Below are positions 23,207 to 36,200 of a stretch of 64,000 bases of DNA, piece after piece. Source of the DNA: Metridium senile (taxonomy: Eukaryota > Cnidaria > Anthozoa > Actiniaria > Metridiidae); assembly GCA_949775045.1 (NCBI GenBank), contig OX459095.1, forward strand, positions 22,658,811 through 22,722,810, in the 5' to 3' direction. The notes under the pieces were generated by a model that was not told where the DNA came from, ran no database searches, and was given only the letters and a program-made list of their open reading frames with translations. Position 1 is the stretch's first letter. Each line of letters opens with the position of its first letter. Made by a program: the position numbers and the translations under genes.

Positions 23207-24076
23207 TCAGTCATTTGATAGTCTAGTGAACCTAGTTACACCATTTGGTAATGGACCTGAAATGTCACAAATGACTTCGCCAGTCTTTTGGAGCCCTTCT
23301 AACCGTAACGACACAGGCACCCATTCTGCATTAACTTTACTGAACTGCAACTCCAAAATCCCAGTTAGTTTGGGACCTGCTACAACACATGCAACACACC
23401 ATTCCAAAATCCCATTTCTCTTTTTCTTCTCATCCATCTTCTTTTCCATGAGAATTTCTAAATCTTGTGTATTATGGTTATTAGAATCATGTTGTTCTAA
23501 GCTGAAGATGTTGTGTTTGTCGATGTATTCAATCCATGAATTCCCCCTATATCCAATCAAATCTACAGGATCTCCAAACTTTCTTACAATCCCTTCTTCG
23601 AGTTTCAGTTGATTCCAAATCTTCATTAAAGCTGACGACTTCTCGCCGATCTCCCTGGCTCTGGTATCATGCTCATCATCTTTAGAAACATCAAATATGC
23701 TAAATATGCGGTCATCGAGGGAATGGTTAGTTTCGCTTTCGTTATCCTCTTCGACTTCGACTTTGAGTAGACCAGTTTTATAACCGACATAAACAATCGC
23801 TGGCAGCCCCCAAACTACCCCTCCAGTAACTAAGAATAATATTCGCAAGATTTTCCAAAGATTCTGTCTGGTTGTTTTTAAATTATCTGTCCTTGTTGCA
23901 AACTGCCGAACACTTGTTAATAATTTAATCGAATGTCCTATAGTTGGAGTTGTGGCACTGACTCTCCCAGTGAAAACTTTCTGTCGAGAAAGCGTTGATA
24001 TTTCCCGCTTTAAAGGCCTCGGAAGCGTCCTTATCGTTAGATACTCTATCAGTCCTCTTCTGAAGTATCTTGACAT
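23207..24076 (-). CDS. Mitochondrial inner-membrane protein, COA1/TIM21-like
   Basis: Intronless 289 aa frame. The start is the first ATG (24076); the frame is open upstream without another ATG. Residues 1-70 are rich in Arg, Ser and Thr with almost no acidic residues, as in a mitochondrial presequence. Residues 76-98 (ILRILFLVTGGVVWGLPAIV) form one membrane segment followed by GYK. An acidic linker leads to a soluble domain (about 150-289) with FGDPVDLIGYRGNSW and a GPKLTGILELQF block ending near WVPVSLRLEG. The order presequence, single TM, then a small domain with a 'G-x-P' loop and beta strands resembles COA1 and TIM21, which act in respiratory-chain assembly and import. I cannot confirm which, and it is much longer than human COA1. 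It is head-to-head with VPS33A. Confidence 0.8.
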   Translation of the reverse strand: MSRYFRRGLIEYLTIRTLPRPLKREISTLSRQKVFTGRVSATTPTIGHSIKLLTSVRQFATRTDNLKTTRQNLWKILRILFLVTGGVVWGLPAIVYVGYKTGLLKVEVEEDNESETNHSLDDRIFSIFDVSKDDEHDTRAREIGEKSSALMKIWNQLKLEEGIVRKFGDPVDLIGYRGNSWIEYIDKHNIFSLEQHDSNNHNTQDLEILMEKKMDEKKKRNGILEWCVACVVAGPKLTGILELQFSKVNAEWVPVSLRLEGLQKTGEVICDISGPLPNGVTRFTRLSND

Positions 24077-24208
24077 GTTTAAAAGCACTCTGATGAAGTA
24101 AATTTGAGTGTAATTCGGAATGAATCAAAAATAACGTCCTGCTACGCCATGTTGAAATGACTTCGGTACTTTAGGTCAGCAGTAAATCACATGAGTGTCA
24201 CATCCATA
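24077..24208. promoter_or_regulatory. Compact divergent promoter of COA1-like gene and VPS33A
   Basis: Only 132 bp separate the two start codons, which face away from each other, so both 5' UTRs and the promoter must share or overlap this stretch. No TATA box is evident. An in-frame upstream ATG of VPS33A lies at 24191. Confidence 0.6.
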
Positions 24209-27200
24209 ATGGCGACCGGTCAGAGCCATTTATCAAGTGGACGAGTTAATTTAGGGCTTTTGCGAGAATGCAGTCGTCGAGAACTATTAATGTGCTTGGA
24301 TAAGCATCCTGGAAGTAAAGTGAGTCTTATGAGCTTTTATGGGAGTGCTTCATTGAAGATTTCGTTTGGAAATTGAAAATGAAATAGAAAGGTTTATTCA
24401 TTTTGTTTTGTTTTTGGAAGGCTATAGTATGGGATCATAAACTAACTGGTCCGTTTGGATTGATTGCTGAATATCAGTTACTCAGGGTAAGGATTTTTAT
24501 TGACATACCCTGTAACAGAAGACTATGCATTGTTGATTTATGAGGATCATAATAATGCCTGATAATAAATAGGAGATATAGTGATGATGGTGTTGATTAT
24601 TAAAGTTATTTTAATAATGTTGACCTTGATAGTAACATAGCATATAATGATGGTATTGATGGTTGTGTGGGAGATGGCATGGGTGGCCTAGCAGTGAGAG
24701 TGCTGTGACCTGGGTTCGATTCCCGACACGGGCGACAAGTGAATAGAGTTTGTTTGTTCTAGCTCTCTCATGCAACAATAATTTTTCTCCGGGTTATCCG
24801 GTTTCCCTTCCTCTGCAACACATGAGAAGTGATGTTTGCTAAAATATTTAATGTAGGGGTAGTGAGTGTGAGTGTGTCGAATACTTTAACATTAGCCACT
24901 GGCTAGGGAGATTCAGCAACAACTCCCTGTATTTCAACTTAAAACAATGATTTATTTATTTATAATAATGATGATGATATTAATATTAATGTTGATGATG
25001 ATATTGATAGTTTATAATGTTTATGGTGATATAACAAGTACTCATTCTTACATTATATATGCTTTCACGTAACCATAGGAACATGAAGTTGATAAAATGT
25101 TTCCAATGCAACCTGGTGCACTGCCGCCCAATCAAGTTGTTCATATTATCTTTATCACTCGCCCTATAATATCACAAATGGATATCATTGCTGAAAATAT
25201 CCAGAAGTAAGAGATAATAATATGAAAGCCCACTTTCTATATTTTTGTTGAGTGATCATCCAGAAATGGGCCATAATAAAATTACTATTAGAAATCTTGC
25301 ATTCTTATTGGTTGAGTCGTGTGCTTTATGACACCAAACAGCATGGGTATTTGCATGTTGATCAATTCTCTTTTTTATAAAAGAAATAGAAAACTTACTT
25401 TATGTGCTGTATCCAGTTATAAAGCACTTGGGGATTGTCAGAACACTCAAGAAGTGTTGTAAAGCACTTGCTTCTCCATGCTTCTCTTAATACTTCTCTC
25501 ATGTTCTGAGAACCTTGCATGCTTTATAACTGTACACACACATTTTCTATCTCATCAATATAAGGCTCTGTGTAATGATGATTCATTTGTGGATGAAAAT
25601 ATAGAAAGTGAGCTATTAACAGTAGACCATCAAGTCAGGGACACACTAGGCAATAAGTTGCTGTGACATGACACATGGACATATCTCTTTGTGTGTATTG
25701 CTTCAATGTCCCTGCAACAAGACTCACACAAAGAAATTTTATTCATTGTTTTCAGGGGTGTAGTGTGGTCATTTTGACAATTACGCACAGATATGGATTT
25801 TTGACTTTTGAATACAAAAATATATGGAAAACGATTAAAAAACATTTGAAAATTTTCCATCTCAAGTACGCATGTGAGTATTTGTGTAATAAACGCTACG
25901 CCCCTGGTTTTTGGTTGAGTAGGAATGGGTTCAAGTTTTTAATTAAAAAATGGTGCTTTCCCATTCCTTTTAATTTTATATTTTAAGTTGCTGCAGAAGT
26001 GTGTACACCCTCTATAACAATGGGACTCAACCCAACTCTATTTGTCTCTGAGTACTCAAAAATTTAGACCAGATTGAAATTGTGCAATTTTTATTAGAAA
26101 ACGTTTTCCTGCTTGTACATAGAGTCTCATATTATTTCTATATGTCAAATAAAAGTGACTTGTCGTCTAGTGTGTCTATAGACGATGATGATGATGGCTG
26201 CAACTGTGTTTCTAGGGATACAATTTGTATAAAAAGTTGCTCCATGCACCCTATTTGGAAAGTAAAATTTTGGATATTTATACTTTCTTTGCTCCAGCAA
26301 AAAAGTTTTGACGCTTTTATACGCATATATAGAATTATTTTTTTACTCCAACAGTAGTAAGCAATAACTAGTTTTTACTTTGTTGTTGCTGAGAGTTAAT
26401 GTGTTATCTATAGGGAAATAGGGAAAGGACCAAAGAAAGACTATCATATCATGTTTGTCCCAAGAAAAACTATCTTGTGTGAGAGAAGATTACAGGTAAG
26501 ACTGTTGAACAGTATATTTGTTAATTATTTTTGCACTTGTTTGGGCTCCTCCTCTGTGTACCAGACACAGTGTATATATAATTGAGAAACAAAAGGTAAT
26601 ATACTGAAATTAAAATGAACACAAACGCTAAGCTGGTTCAACAACGTTTTAACATTGTAATATAGTGAAATTTAAAAAAAAAGATTCAAAAAATGAAAAC
26701 AATTGAGAAACATAAGACTCCAAGAACATTAATAGAACTAAGCTAACAAAGAATACAATAGATACCCAGTACACAACAGAGGAGGATTGAAAAGCCCTTG
26801 TTTGTTTGCTAGTTCTCTGTTGTTGTTTTTTTGTTATTTTGCAATGCGTCTGTTTGTTTGTCATTTATTGATATCTCATGTATTCTGTTTCTTAGGCCCT
26901 TAATGTTCTATTTCCAAACATAGAGGAATATCCATTAGAGCTGATTCCACTTGATAATGATTTACTGTCTCTAGAAATGGATTCTTGCTTCAAGGTAAAG
27001 TTTGGAAAATCTTGGATACTCCCTGTTGTCAAAGAGACATCTGACAAGAATCACTTTATTAGAATACATTACACCCAAGTAGATAAGCCTAATTCTAATA
27101 TAGTAATGTGTGTGCACATTTCTTCCACTATTATTTATTAATTGCTGAGCTTTCAAACTTTTAATGCATCTTAAAAAACTCATAATTGATTAATGAGACA

Positions 27201-30200
27201 TTTTCAAAAGAAACCATGACCATGACGAGTGTTTTAAATCTGATACAACACTAGTGTTGTATATCCTGATTTGCATAAGTTTTAACTTGTAATTTCACAT
27301 CGAAATTTATTTTAATCTTGAAAATTTTGGTAAAATATAAAAGAGCTTACCTAGACGTTCGCGTCCATGTTGTATCGGCGATACAATCGCGCGTCTCCGG
27401 CTTGTGACTGTATCTGCGAAAACATTACTTCAAGGTGAGAAGTAGGCAATTACAAATGATTAATGAAGACTACTCTCCTCTGCAGGCATCTCCGTTCCGT
27501 TTTCCTTTGTTTTTCTTTTATTGGGCTTCCTGTCTCGAGTAACCAGGAGGGACTGAGGCCCCACAGGAGACCAATTCCCCCTCGGTCAAATGACAAAGGG
27601 ATCCCATGAGAGAGGAAGGAAAAGGAAAGGGTTGCCTGTGCAGGAGGCTAAATGAAGACTTTATATGTTCACATAATCCTTGAAAGAACAAGCATACACA
27701 TAATGGTTATCCACTTGACAATAACAGTTTTAGTGAAACCCGCACCTCCCACACAGTAGTCCAGCCTTTAACCAACTAAGCCAACCAGTTGATGGTTGTT
27801 GTAATGTTATTCATTTGCCCTAAGAAATTTCAAAGGTTTGATAATTTTTATGTATATTTTTCTTGTTTGATAGGAGTGTTACATAGAGAATGATTTCACG
27901 TCATTGTACTATGTTGCCAACTCATTGATGAGTTTACAGCTCATCTATGGTACAATTCCTAAGATATACAGTAAAGGTGATATGGCCAAGGTATGATTGG
28001 AATAGTTTGACATCTAGTATTATAAATGTTACCTCTACATGTCATGTTAAGGAAGCTGTTGACAAATTTTTTCAATCTAAGTTATAATTTTAACATTATT
28101 TAAATTATTTGTTCACATAATTTGTTCATTCATTCCTTTTTTTTACGTACACTGGCCATGGAATTTGCTATATATGGTCCATGGATTGTTGCAAATAAAT
28201 AATGTAGATGTAGGTAAGACCTCCTGAGTACTAGTCGAGTAAAAAGGGCTAGCTGTGATTAAAGTTATGTGCAGTTGATTTTGAACAATGGGATCAAGTC
28301 AAGGCTTTTGGGCCACGTTTTGTGCCTGAGAGCCAAGACTTGAATCCATTATTTGAACACATTTGCATATAACTGTAATAACCTTCCTTGCCTTTATGTA
28401 TCGCTGAGAAGTTTCTCTTGGTCCACATTTCCCTTTTTGAGTTTGCTATTAGATGATCTTACCTTAGCCCAATGAATCTGAATTTTACACCAAATGTCAG
28501 GTTGGATTAAATTAAAAAAGGTGTTCTCATTATGCTTATCAGAGTTTCCATAGCAACAATAAATAACATTGGTGTAAAATGGTTTTTCTCAAATATCTTT
28601 TGATTTTGGGCTGATTTTTTTACTTCTGCCAACTGATTTATCAAATATACTTTTCAAGTGACTTGATACACAATGATACACAATGTATGTCTTGTTTTCT
28701 ATAGCGTGTTCTTGACATGGCTATCATTATTTTCATTTACAACTATTGTTTGTCTTGTTTTCTGTAGCGTGTTCTTGACATGGCTATCATTATTTTCATT
28801 TATAACTATTGTTTGTCTTGTTTTCTATAGCGTGTTCTTGACATGGCTATTATTATTTTCATTTATAACTATTGTTTGTCTTGTTTTGTATAGCGTGTTC
28901 TTGACATGGCTATCATTATTTTCATTTATAACTATTGTTTGTCTTGTTTTCTATAGCGTGTTCTTGACATGGTAATGCGTAAGAAGAGAGAAATGGCTGA
29001 CACACCAAACCAGCAGCCTCCTCAGATTGATACTGTCCTATTAATTGACCGTGCTGTAGATCTACTGACACCTCTTTTTACCCAGCTAACCTATGAGGGG
29101 CTTATCGATGAGTTGTATGAAATACAGAACAGTAAGTGTCAAATACACAAAACAAATACACGTCATGCATATCAAATATTTGATAGGCTTGCATGGTTGT
29201 CTGATCAGTTATAGCATAATTAATGATTTCAAATATACTGTGTCATACAGTTACTCCGGCATGATATTCAATCATGGGATTCCAATGGATAGTGTGTGTT
29301 AAGCCATTGGTGGAAAATTGTCCATATGGTTATAGAGCTGCCTTTTCTGCTGTAATCTAGGGTTCGAGTCCCAGCTTGGGAAATAAGGGACATTAAAAGC
29401 CTACATCACTGTTAACGTCTTACAGCTGTGGTCCGTTTTCGAGTCCCAGCTATAGGGCATGTACTGTATGTGTGAGTGTGAAAGAACCTCAAGTAAGAAC
29501 CTCGATTGAGAATGATGGTTGTGAAATATAGTTTGTTATACTTCAATTTTAATCCATGTTGTCTTTCCAGCTACAGCCAAGTTCCCCCCAGAGACCTTTC
29601 CTGCTCCAGAAGAAAAAGGACCCGGACCATCCCAGCAGCCTTCCGGGCCTAAGAAAGTAGTCTTGAACTCGGCTGATGAACTATTTTCGGATATACGGGA
29701 TTTGAACTTCTCCGGTGTTGGACTTCAACTGAGTAAAAAAGCGAAACAAATAAGTGCTGCTTTTGAGGTGAGATGAAAATGAGAAAACACTTGTACATTG
29801 TTGATGTGTATTCATGTTGCATGTAGTTTGTTTATTTAGTTTATTTTTTTGTCACACTAATTCAATTCAATGTGACGGGAGTAGGAAACTAGACTACGAG
29901 TAGTCCTTCTTTTCCCTCCAGAATCAGTAATTTAAAAAAACGAGTGTTGCGGGATTCCTGTGGAGCGCGCCGGAAATAGATCGTACTACTCAACGATCTA
30001 TTTCCGGCGCGCTCCACAGGAATCCCGCAACACTCGTTTTTTTAAATTACTGATTCTGGAGGGAAAAGAAGGACTACTCGTAGTCTAGTAGGAAACAGAA
30101 CTTACGTCCCAATTGAATATCCTACTCCTACTTAAAAATATAAATATAACATGCTAAAAAACACTAACGAATGCATCAAACTGAATACTATGCATACATG

Positions 30201-33200
30201 TATCAACCCCATATACGGTGCTATCAAGAGATCATAAATAATGTGATCGATGTGGAAAGCAAATTTTGACGCATGGTAGTTGGGTAAGGCGAAAACCTTC
30301 ACCAACCTTTTTTCAGGGTCGTGACGAGGGATGTGGGATCAGGGATCACATACCTGGGATCCGGATCGGGGATCACATCGTCCGAATCAGCTGGAATCAG
30401 GGATCAGAGAGGAGGGATCGGGCGGGATCGTATGAATAAATTCAGGGATCAAAACATTTTTTGTGGGATCCGAGAACTAAATACGCGAGCTTTTGGATTA
30501 GGGATCAAACTTTTGTGTAAAAAATCGGGATCAATCACGAGAAAACATCCCTCGTCGACCCTGTATTTTGAAAAAGAGCTGGCCCAATTTTTCCCAAAAG
30601 AGATATTTTTTTATACTACGCGCGCGGTCTTATTCTTCTTTTGAGAGAGTTGCGAAAAATGAAAACTCTCTCAATCCAGAATAAAACCGTGCGCGACACG
30701 TCACCGTGCGCGTAAAAAAAATATTTTTTTGCTAAAATATTTGGGTCCAGCTCTGGTCTAGCGATGATTGGGTCTCGGCCATGGATCAAGGTCCACAGAA
30801 TGGTGCTTTCGTCTTGGACTTTCCCAAAGCATTCGATGGTGTACCACACTCAGGACAAAACTAAATTATTATGGAATAATAATAATGATATCAATTTATT
30901 GCTAGTGCATGTGTTGCGCCTCGGGACCTGTGTCCCGTTCCCGCAAACCCCATTGGGCCCGCTTAATTAATCGTCTGTGATCTGTACTGTGCATTTCCAT
31001 TTAGTCAGTTTTGATAGTCTATTTTGTAAATAATTTTATAATAATTTTTTTAAATAACAATAATTTTGTAAACGTGCCCAATAAAGCTGTTAAAAAAAAT
31101 GTGCTATGCTTGTGCATCCAATGATTCTCAATTTGATTAAAAATAGATTGCTATGAATATAGTCAGTGCTCAAACTCTCCAATGGATTGGTGCATTCCTA
31201 TATATTGATTTCCATATAGGTTGCATAATAAAAATAAAGTGAAAATCAATTGAATGAAACATTGGATCTTTCATCAGTTGAAACCAAAGGATTGTCGCAA
31301 ATGCAAATCGTATAAGTTTGTTGATTTTCTGGTAATGCGCGCGCAGTCGTACAACCTCAACCGTTTGCAACCGTAAAACTTGAGATTCGCGCGCTGAATG
31401 ATCACGCGTACACTAAGGAATGCAAAGAATGAACAATGATTGGAATGTTGAGAATGATTGGAATCTGACGATTCAATGACGTATTGACTTTTGGAACATC
31501 TTCAGTCTTCGAACGGTACTGTTCTAGAATCGTTAGTGCGCGCATGGTGAAGTTTGTTCATATCAACGGTCATTTCTTTACTTAATACAGCGTGTAGGAA
31601 AATATAGACAACATTTTTGCATTTAATTTCTGTGTTTGATTATATTTCTAGGAGCATAAATCTGCTAAGACTGTCGGGGAGATGAAACAATATGTACAAA
31701 GACTGCCTTACATGCAAAAATCGAAAGCTTCCCTCGCCATACGTAAGTACATAAAACACTGAACTATTACTGAAGCCATACAATGGACATACATTGAAAA
31801 CGATGGGTGACAGGACAGTTGCTCCTTCTCTATTTACAGTCAAAGGACATGAAGCGTGCCCGTCTAGACTGCATTATTCGTTTTATTATTCGATTATTGA
31901 CTTCATTCTTCGTTTTCCAGAATTCCGTTAAAGTATTCAAAAACTGAATAAAACCTCTTTAAATCTCACGGAATAATCAGATTTATTATCTAGTATCAAT
32001 TATTTTTGATATCATAATTATTTATATGAATTTTGAGAAGTTTGGAGTCAAGAATCGAATAATGAAATGAATAATGCAGTCTAGACGGGCACGCTTCATA
32101 TCCTTTGACTGTAATACCCTTCCACACAATATAAGACATGAGAACAATTTTAATAGTTTTAAATCTTTAGTAAAGACATTTGTATTTTATTTAGAATATG
32201 AACATTAAATTTATTTAGATATTATATTTAATGGATTTGTATAATTAGTTTTTTAGTTTTAATATTTCTTCGTTTCAATTTAAATTTGTCACGGCTATGG
32301 TCTGGACGTGTAGTGCTAACACAGTGGTAAATTATTCCATCTTTGATAGATATGTCAGTTGCTGAACTTATCAAAGCAAAGACTGACGACGAAGACTTTC
32401 GTGAAGACATACGATTAGAACAGGAGTTTGCGCAGGGACTGGACACTGATAAAGTCAGCCCTTACATCGAAAAATACATTGCTTTGAAGAAGCCACTCCA
32501 TAAGGTTTGTCGTGTGAAAAATTATGAACGTTATTAATTGCGCCATCTTGTTTTCTCGTCTTTGTCTGGATCTGCTACCACTCGAACTTAAAACTTTTTT
32601 GCGGATTTCAGTCTCGCGTGAATGTGGGTACTGTTACTCAGACTAGTCTAATTCTGCTCGTTTGCTTTGATTTATATAGCTGACCTCGTTTACACAAGCA
32701 CAGGCATTTTATAAGCCCAAGCATTATGAACTAAGTTCTGTTAGCTTATAACTAACGAGTAAACTAGCAAAGTTATGTCATTCACACTTACTTATGAGTT
32801 TACTCGCTAGTTTTCTTTCAAGCATTCTGATTGGCTGTATTTTATATGATGTTGAACGAATAGTAGTAACAGCTATAAAACTACATTATATCGCACGCTC
32901 ACTGCAACGTTGTCCTCATAATGTTTGTCCAAAATAGTTGGACAAGGTTTGTATTTTATTTTACCTTGTATACACCGAATCGAATTATGGCCGCCAATTT
33001 GAATAACAATTCTTCTTGACTGCCCAGCCTCGCATACATGTGAAAACTCTATTGTTTTCCAACATGAACACGAGGCTAGACAGTCAAGAACAATAAGAGT
33101 ACGCCATATTTCGATTCGGTCTATATAGAGAACGCCATCCTAACTACGTCATTGATTGTTTTCTTAGGTATTACGTTTAATGTGCATCCAGTGTTTGACC

Positions 33201-36200
33201 AATAATGGTTTTAAACCAAAGGTACTCGAATACTACTTTAGAGAAATACTACAGGTAAGTCCATATATAGAATATTGGGAACTTCTCTGGGTGTTTCTTC
33301 TATACCGTATTTATTCGAATAAGCGCCGCGGCGCTTATTAAATTTTTCTCGATCTCATTGTCCCATTCTTGATCAGAAATATGAATATTGGGGAGATAAC
33401 TTAATGGGCGAGCGGTGACATTAGTTACTTTGAACTGAAGAAAATTTCAAAAAATGTTATTTCCAATGCTGTTCTAGAGTAGCATTATAGCGTTAAAGTG
33501 CGGCGCTTATTCGACGGCGGCGCTTATTCGAGTAAATACGGTGAATTTGAAACAAGTTGTTTATGTACATGGAAATTAACATTTGAGTCGGTCATACAAG
33601 CGGAGAATGAAGTGATGCAATGCGACTTTATTTGGCATACACAGTTTTCTAATCAGTAGGGTTATAAGAATTTGTATATTTGTTTATTTATTTATTTTCA
33701 TTTATTTTCATTTATCCTAAGTAAATTGTTATGGACACTTTGCAACTCAGGGGGTTGGATTTTATAAGAGTTTGCATTTGCATTATCATATTCATCATCA
33801 AATTTCCATCTGGAGAATTTATTAACGGCTGTTTTCCTTCCTCTCCGCAGAGCTATGGTTACGAACATATGTACCAATCGTTAACTCCTCTCCAGACCGC
33901 CGGCTTACTCAGACCACAGGGAGCCCGCACTTATACTGCAATGAGAAAATCTATCAAACTGTTTGTTGAAGACGTACGCGAGCAGGTAAAATACAGGTTT
34001 ACTATCGATAATCTCCACAACATCTTGTGACAGACAGACACCCACTACCACTACAATACAGGGTCGTGACGAGGGATGTTCTCTCGTGATTGATCCCGAT
34101 TTTTTACACAACAGTTTGATCCCCGATCCCAAAAGCTCGCGTATTTTGATCCCTGATCCGTTGATCCCTGAATTTATTCATACAATCCCGATCCCTCTTC
34201 TGTGATTCATGATTCCAGCTGATTCGGACTATGTGATCCCCGATTCCATGCATTTGATCCCTGACACCACATCCCTTGTCTGACATTTGGTTATAGTTCG
34301 GAGAACAAGGAATTGAGAATCCGAAGCAACTCTCTGCAAAGCGAGATCACGCAGCCTCTCCTCTTATGAAGACCTATTGTCTTGTCCACTCGACAAAATT
34401 CTCATTCCCATATGAAATGGCAAAGGTTGCCAGCTGGATCTTGCAACCGATTTGCTGGTCATGAAAGTGTGGAGCGACGTTTCTCTCTCAAAAGCCGCTA
34501 CGCATACTAAATCGGAAGGGTTGAGAGATGATACATGACAAGGCATCACGTGATTCATTCGCCAGAAATCGAACCCGAGACCACAGCCGGGGTTATAGAT
34601 CGGCGATCTTGCTGCTTGAACGGTTTTACTATTGTCTTGATTTATTGTTGATGTTTTTTTATGGCGTCTGAGAAGTTTTCTTATTGTTATGTCTCAGAAT
34701 CCAGATGACATCGCGTACGTTTACTCGGGTTACGCACCATTGAGTGTTCGCTTAGCACAGTTCTTATCGCGGCCACAGGGCTGGAGAGGTTTGGAGGAGG
34801 TGAGATGAATAATTATGTGTGTGAGGATGATGAGGAGAAGATGAAGAGAAGGAATAGGCCTTGTACAACAACAGGTCACGTGTTTGCTCAACATTATGAG
34901 CTGATATTTCGCCTTCTTACTAATGTTGAGGTGCTCTTTTCATTTCTGATGTTCATTTTGACACAGCTGTTCGATTTAAAAGGGGTAGGGTCACGTGACC
35001 TGTTGTTGCAAAAGGCCTATTGGTTAATGATGGTGATGATAATGATGAAATTAATACTGGTGATGATGATGATGATGACAATATTGCTGGTGATGATTAT
35101 GATGACGATAATGATGGTGATCATGATCGTGGTGATGATAATGAATATGAATGTGAACAATAAAAAACGATGTTATTGTTAATAATGATAATAATGTCAC
35201 CAATAAAGAAGACGATATCTTTGCTAAGGTTGAAAGTACTTACAAAAAGTGCAAAATATTCCCAGGTATTACGACTGTTGCCAGGGCCAACTCTAGAAGA
35301 ACGACAGCCATTACCACCAGGACTACAGAAACGTAATACTATTGTGTACTTTATTACTATGAATACTAATGTAGACGGTTGTATTATCTACTGCCACTTA
35401 CTAGGCCTCGTATCTTTAAATACCAGACTAGACCTTTTTGTCACTGCTCATTCTTTCACTTATTCATTCAATCATTATTTCATAAGACCATTCTTTCATT
35501 CTTTTATTTATTCAATTATCCATTCGTTCTTTATTCTATCATTCTTTCATTCATTCATTCAATCATTAATTTATTTATTTATTGAACCAATCATTCATTC
35601 ATTCATCATACATTCATACTTTCATTCATTTAGAAATGCATTCCATCATTCATTTATTTATTGAATCATTCATTCATCATACTTTCATTCATTCATTCAT
35701 TTAGAAATGCATTCAATCATTCATTTATTTATTGAACCATTCATTCATTCATCATACATTCATACTTTCATTCATTCATTTAGAAATGCATTCAATCATT
35801 CATTTATTTATTGAATCATTCATTCATTCATCATACATTCATTCTTTCATTCATTCATTTATTTAGAAATGCATTCAATCATTCATTTATTTATTGAATC
35901 ATTCATTTCATCATACATTCATACTTTCATACTTTCGTTCATTCATTTAGAAATTCATTCAATCATTCATTTATTGAATCATTCATTCCTTCATTCATTC
36001 ATTTATTCATTCATTTAGTAATCCTCTCATTCATCCATTTATTTGTCTATTGATTTGTCATTATCTATTTCCAATGTAAATGGTTCTGTGCTTGATTGAT
36101 AGGTTCATCTGGTGTGAATGATAGCAATGTCGGTAACCCTAAAGTCACATTGGTGTATTTTATCGGTGGATGCACATATGCCGAGGTTTCTGCCTTACGG

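Noticed and set aside
24686..24760. A functional tRNA gene
   Set aside because: A and B boxes are present, but there is no acceptor-stem pairing or complete cloverleaf; it is the head of a SINE.
28688..28972. CRISPR-like array
   Set aside because: Units are directly adjacent with no variable spacers, in an animal gene.
28673..28975. Open frame with five repeats of [13 protein letters not shown]
   Set aside because: It is the third frame of the 63 bp splice-acceptor array, open only because the unit is a multiple of three.
35170..35664. Long frame rich in Ser, Phe and His
   Set aside because: Made by the ATTC satellite; it overlaps VPS33A exon 14 in another frame and resembles no protein.
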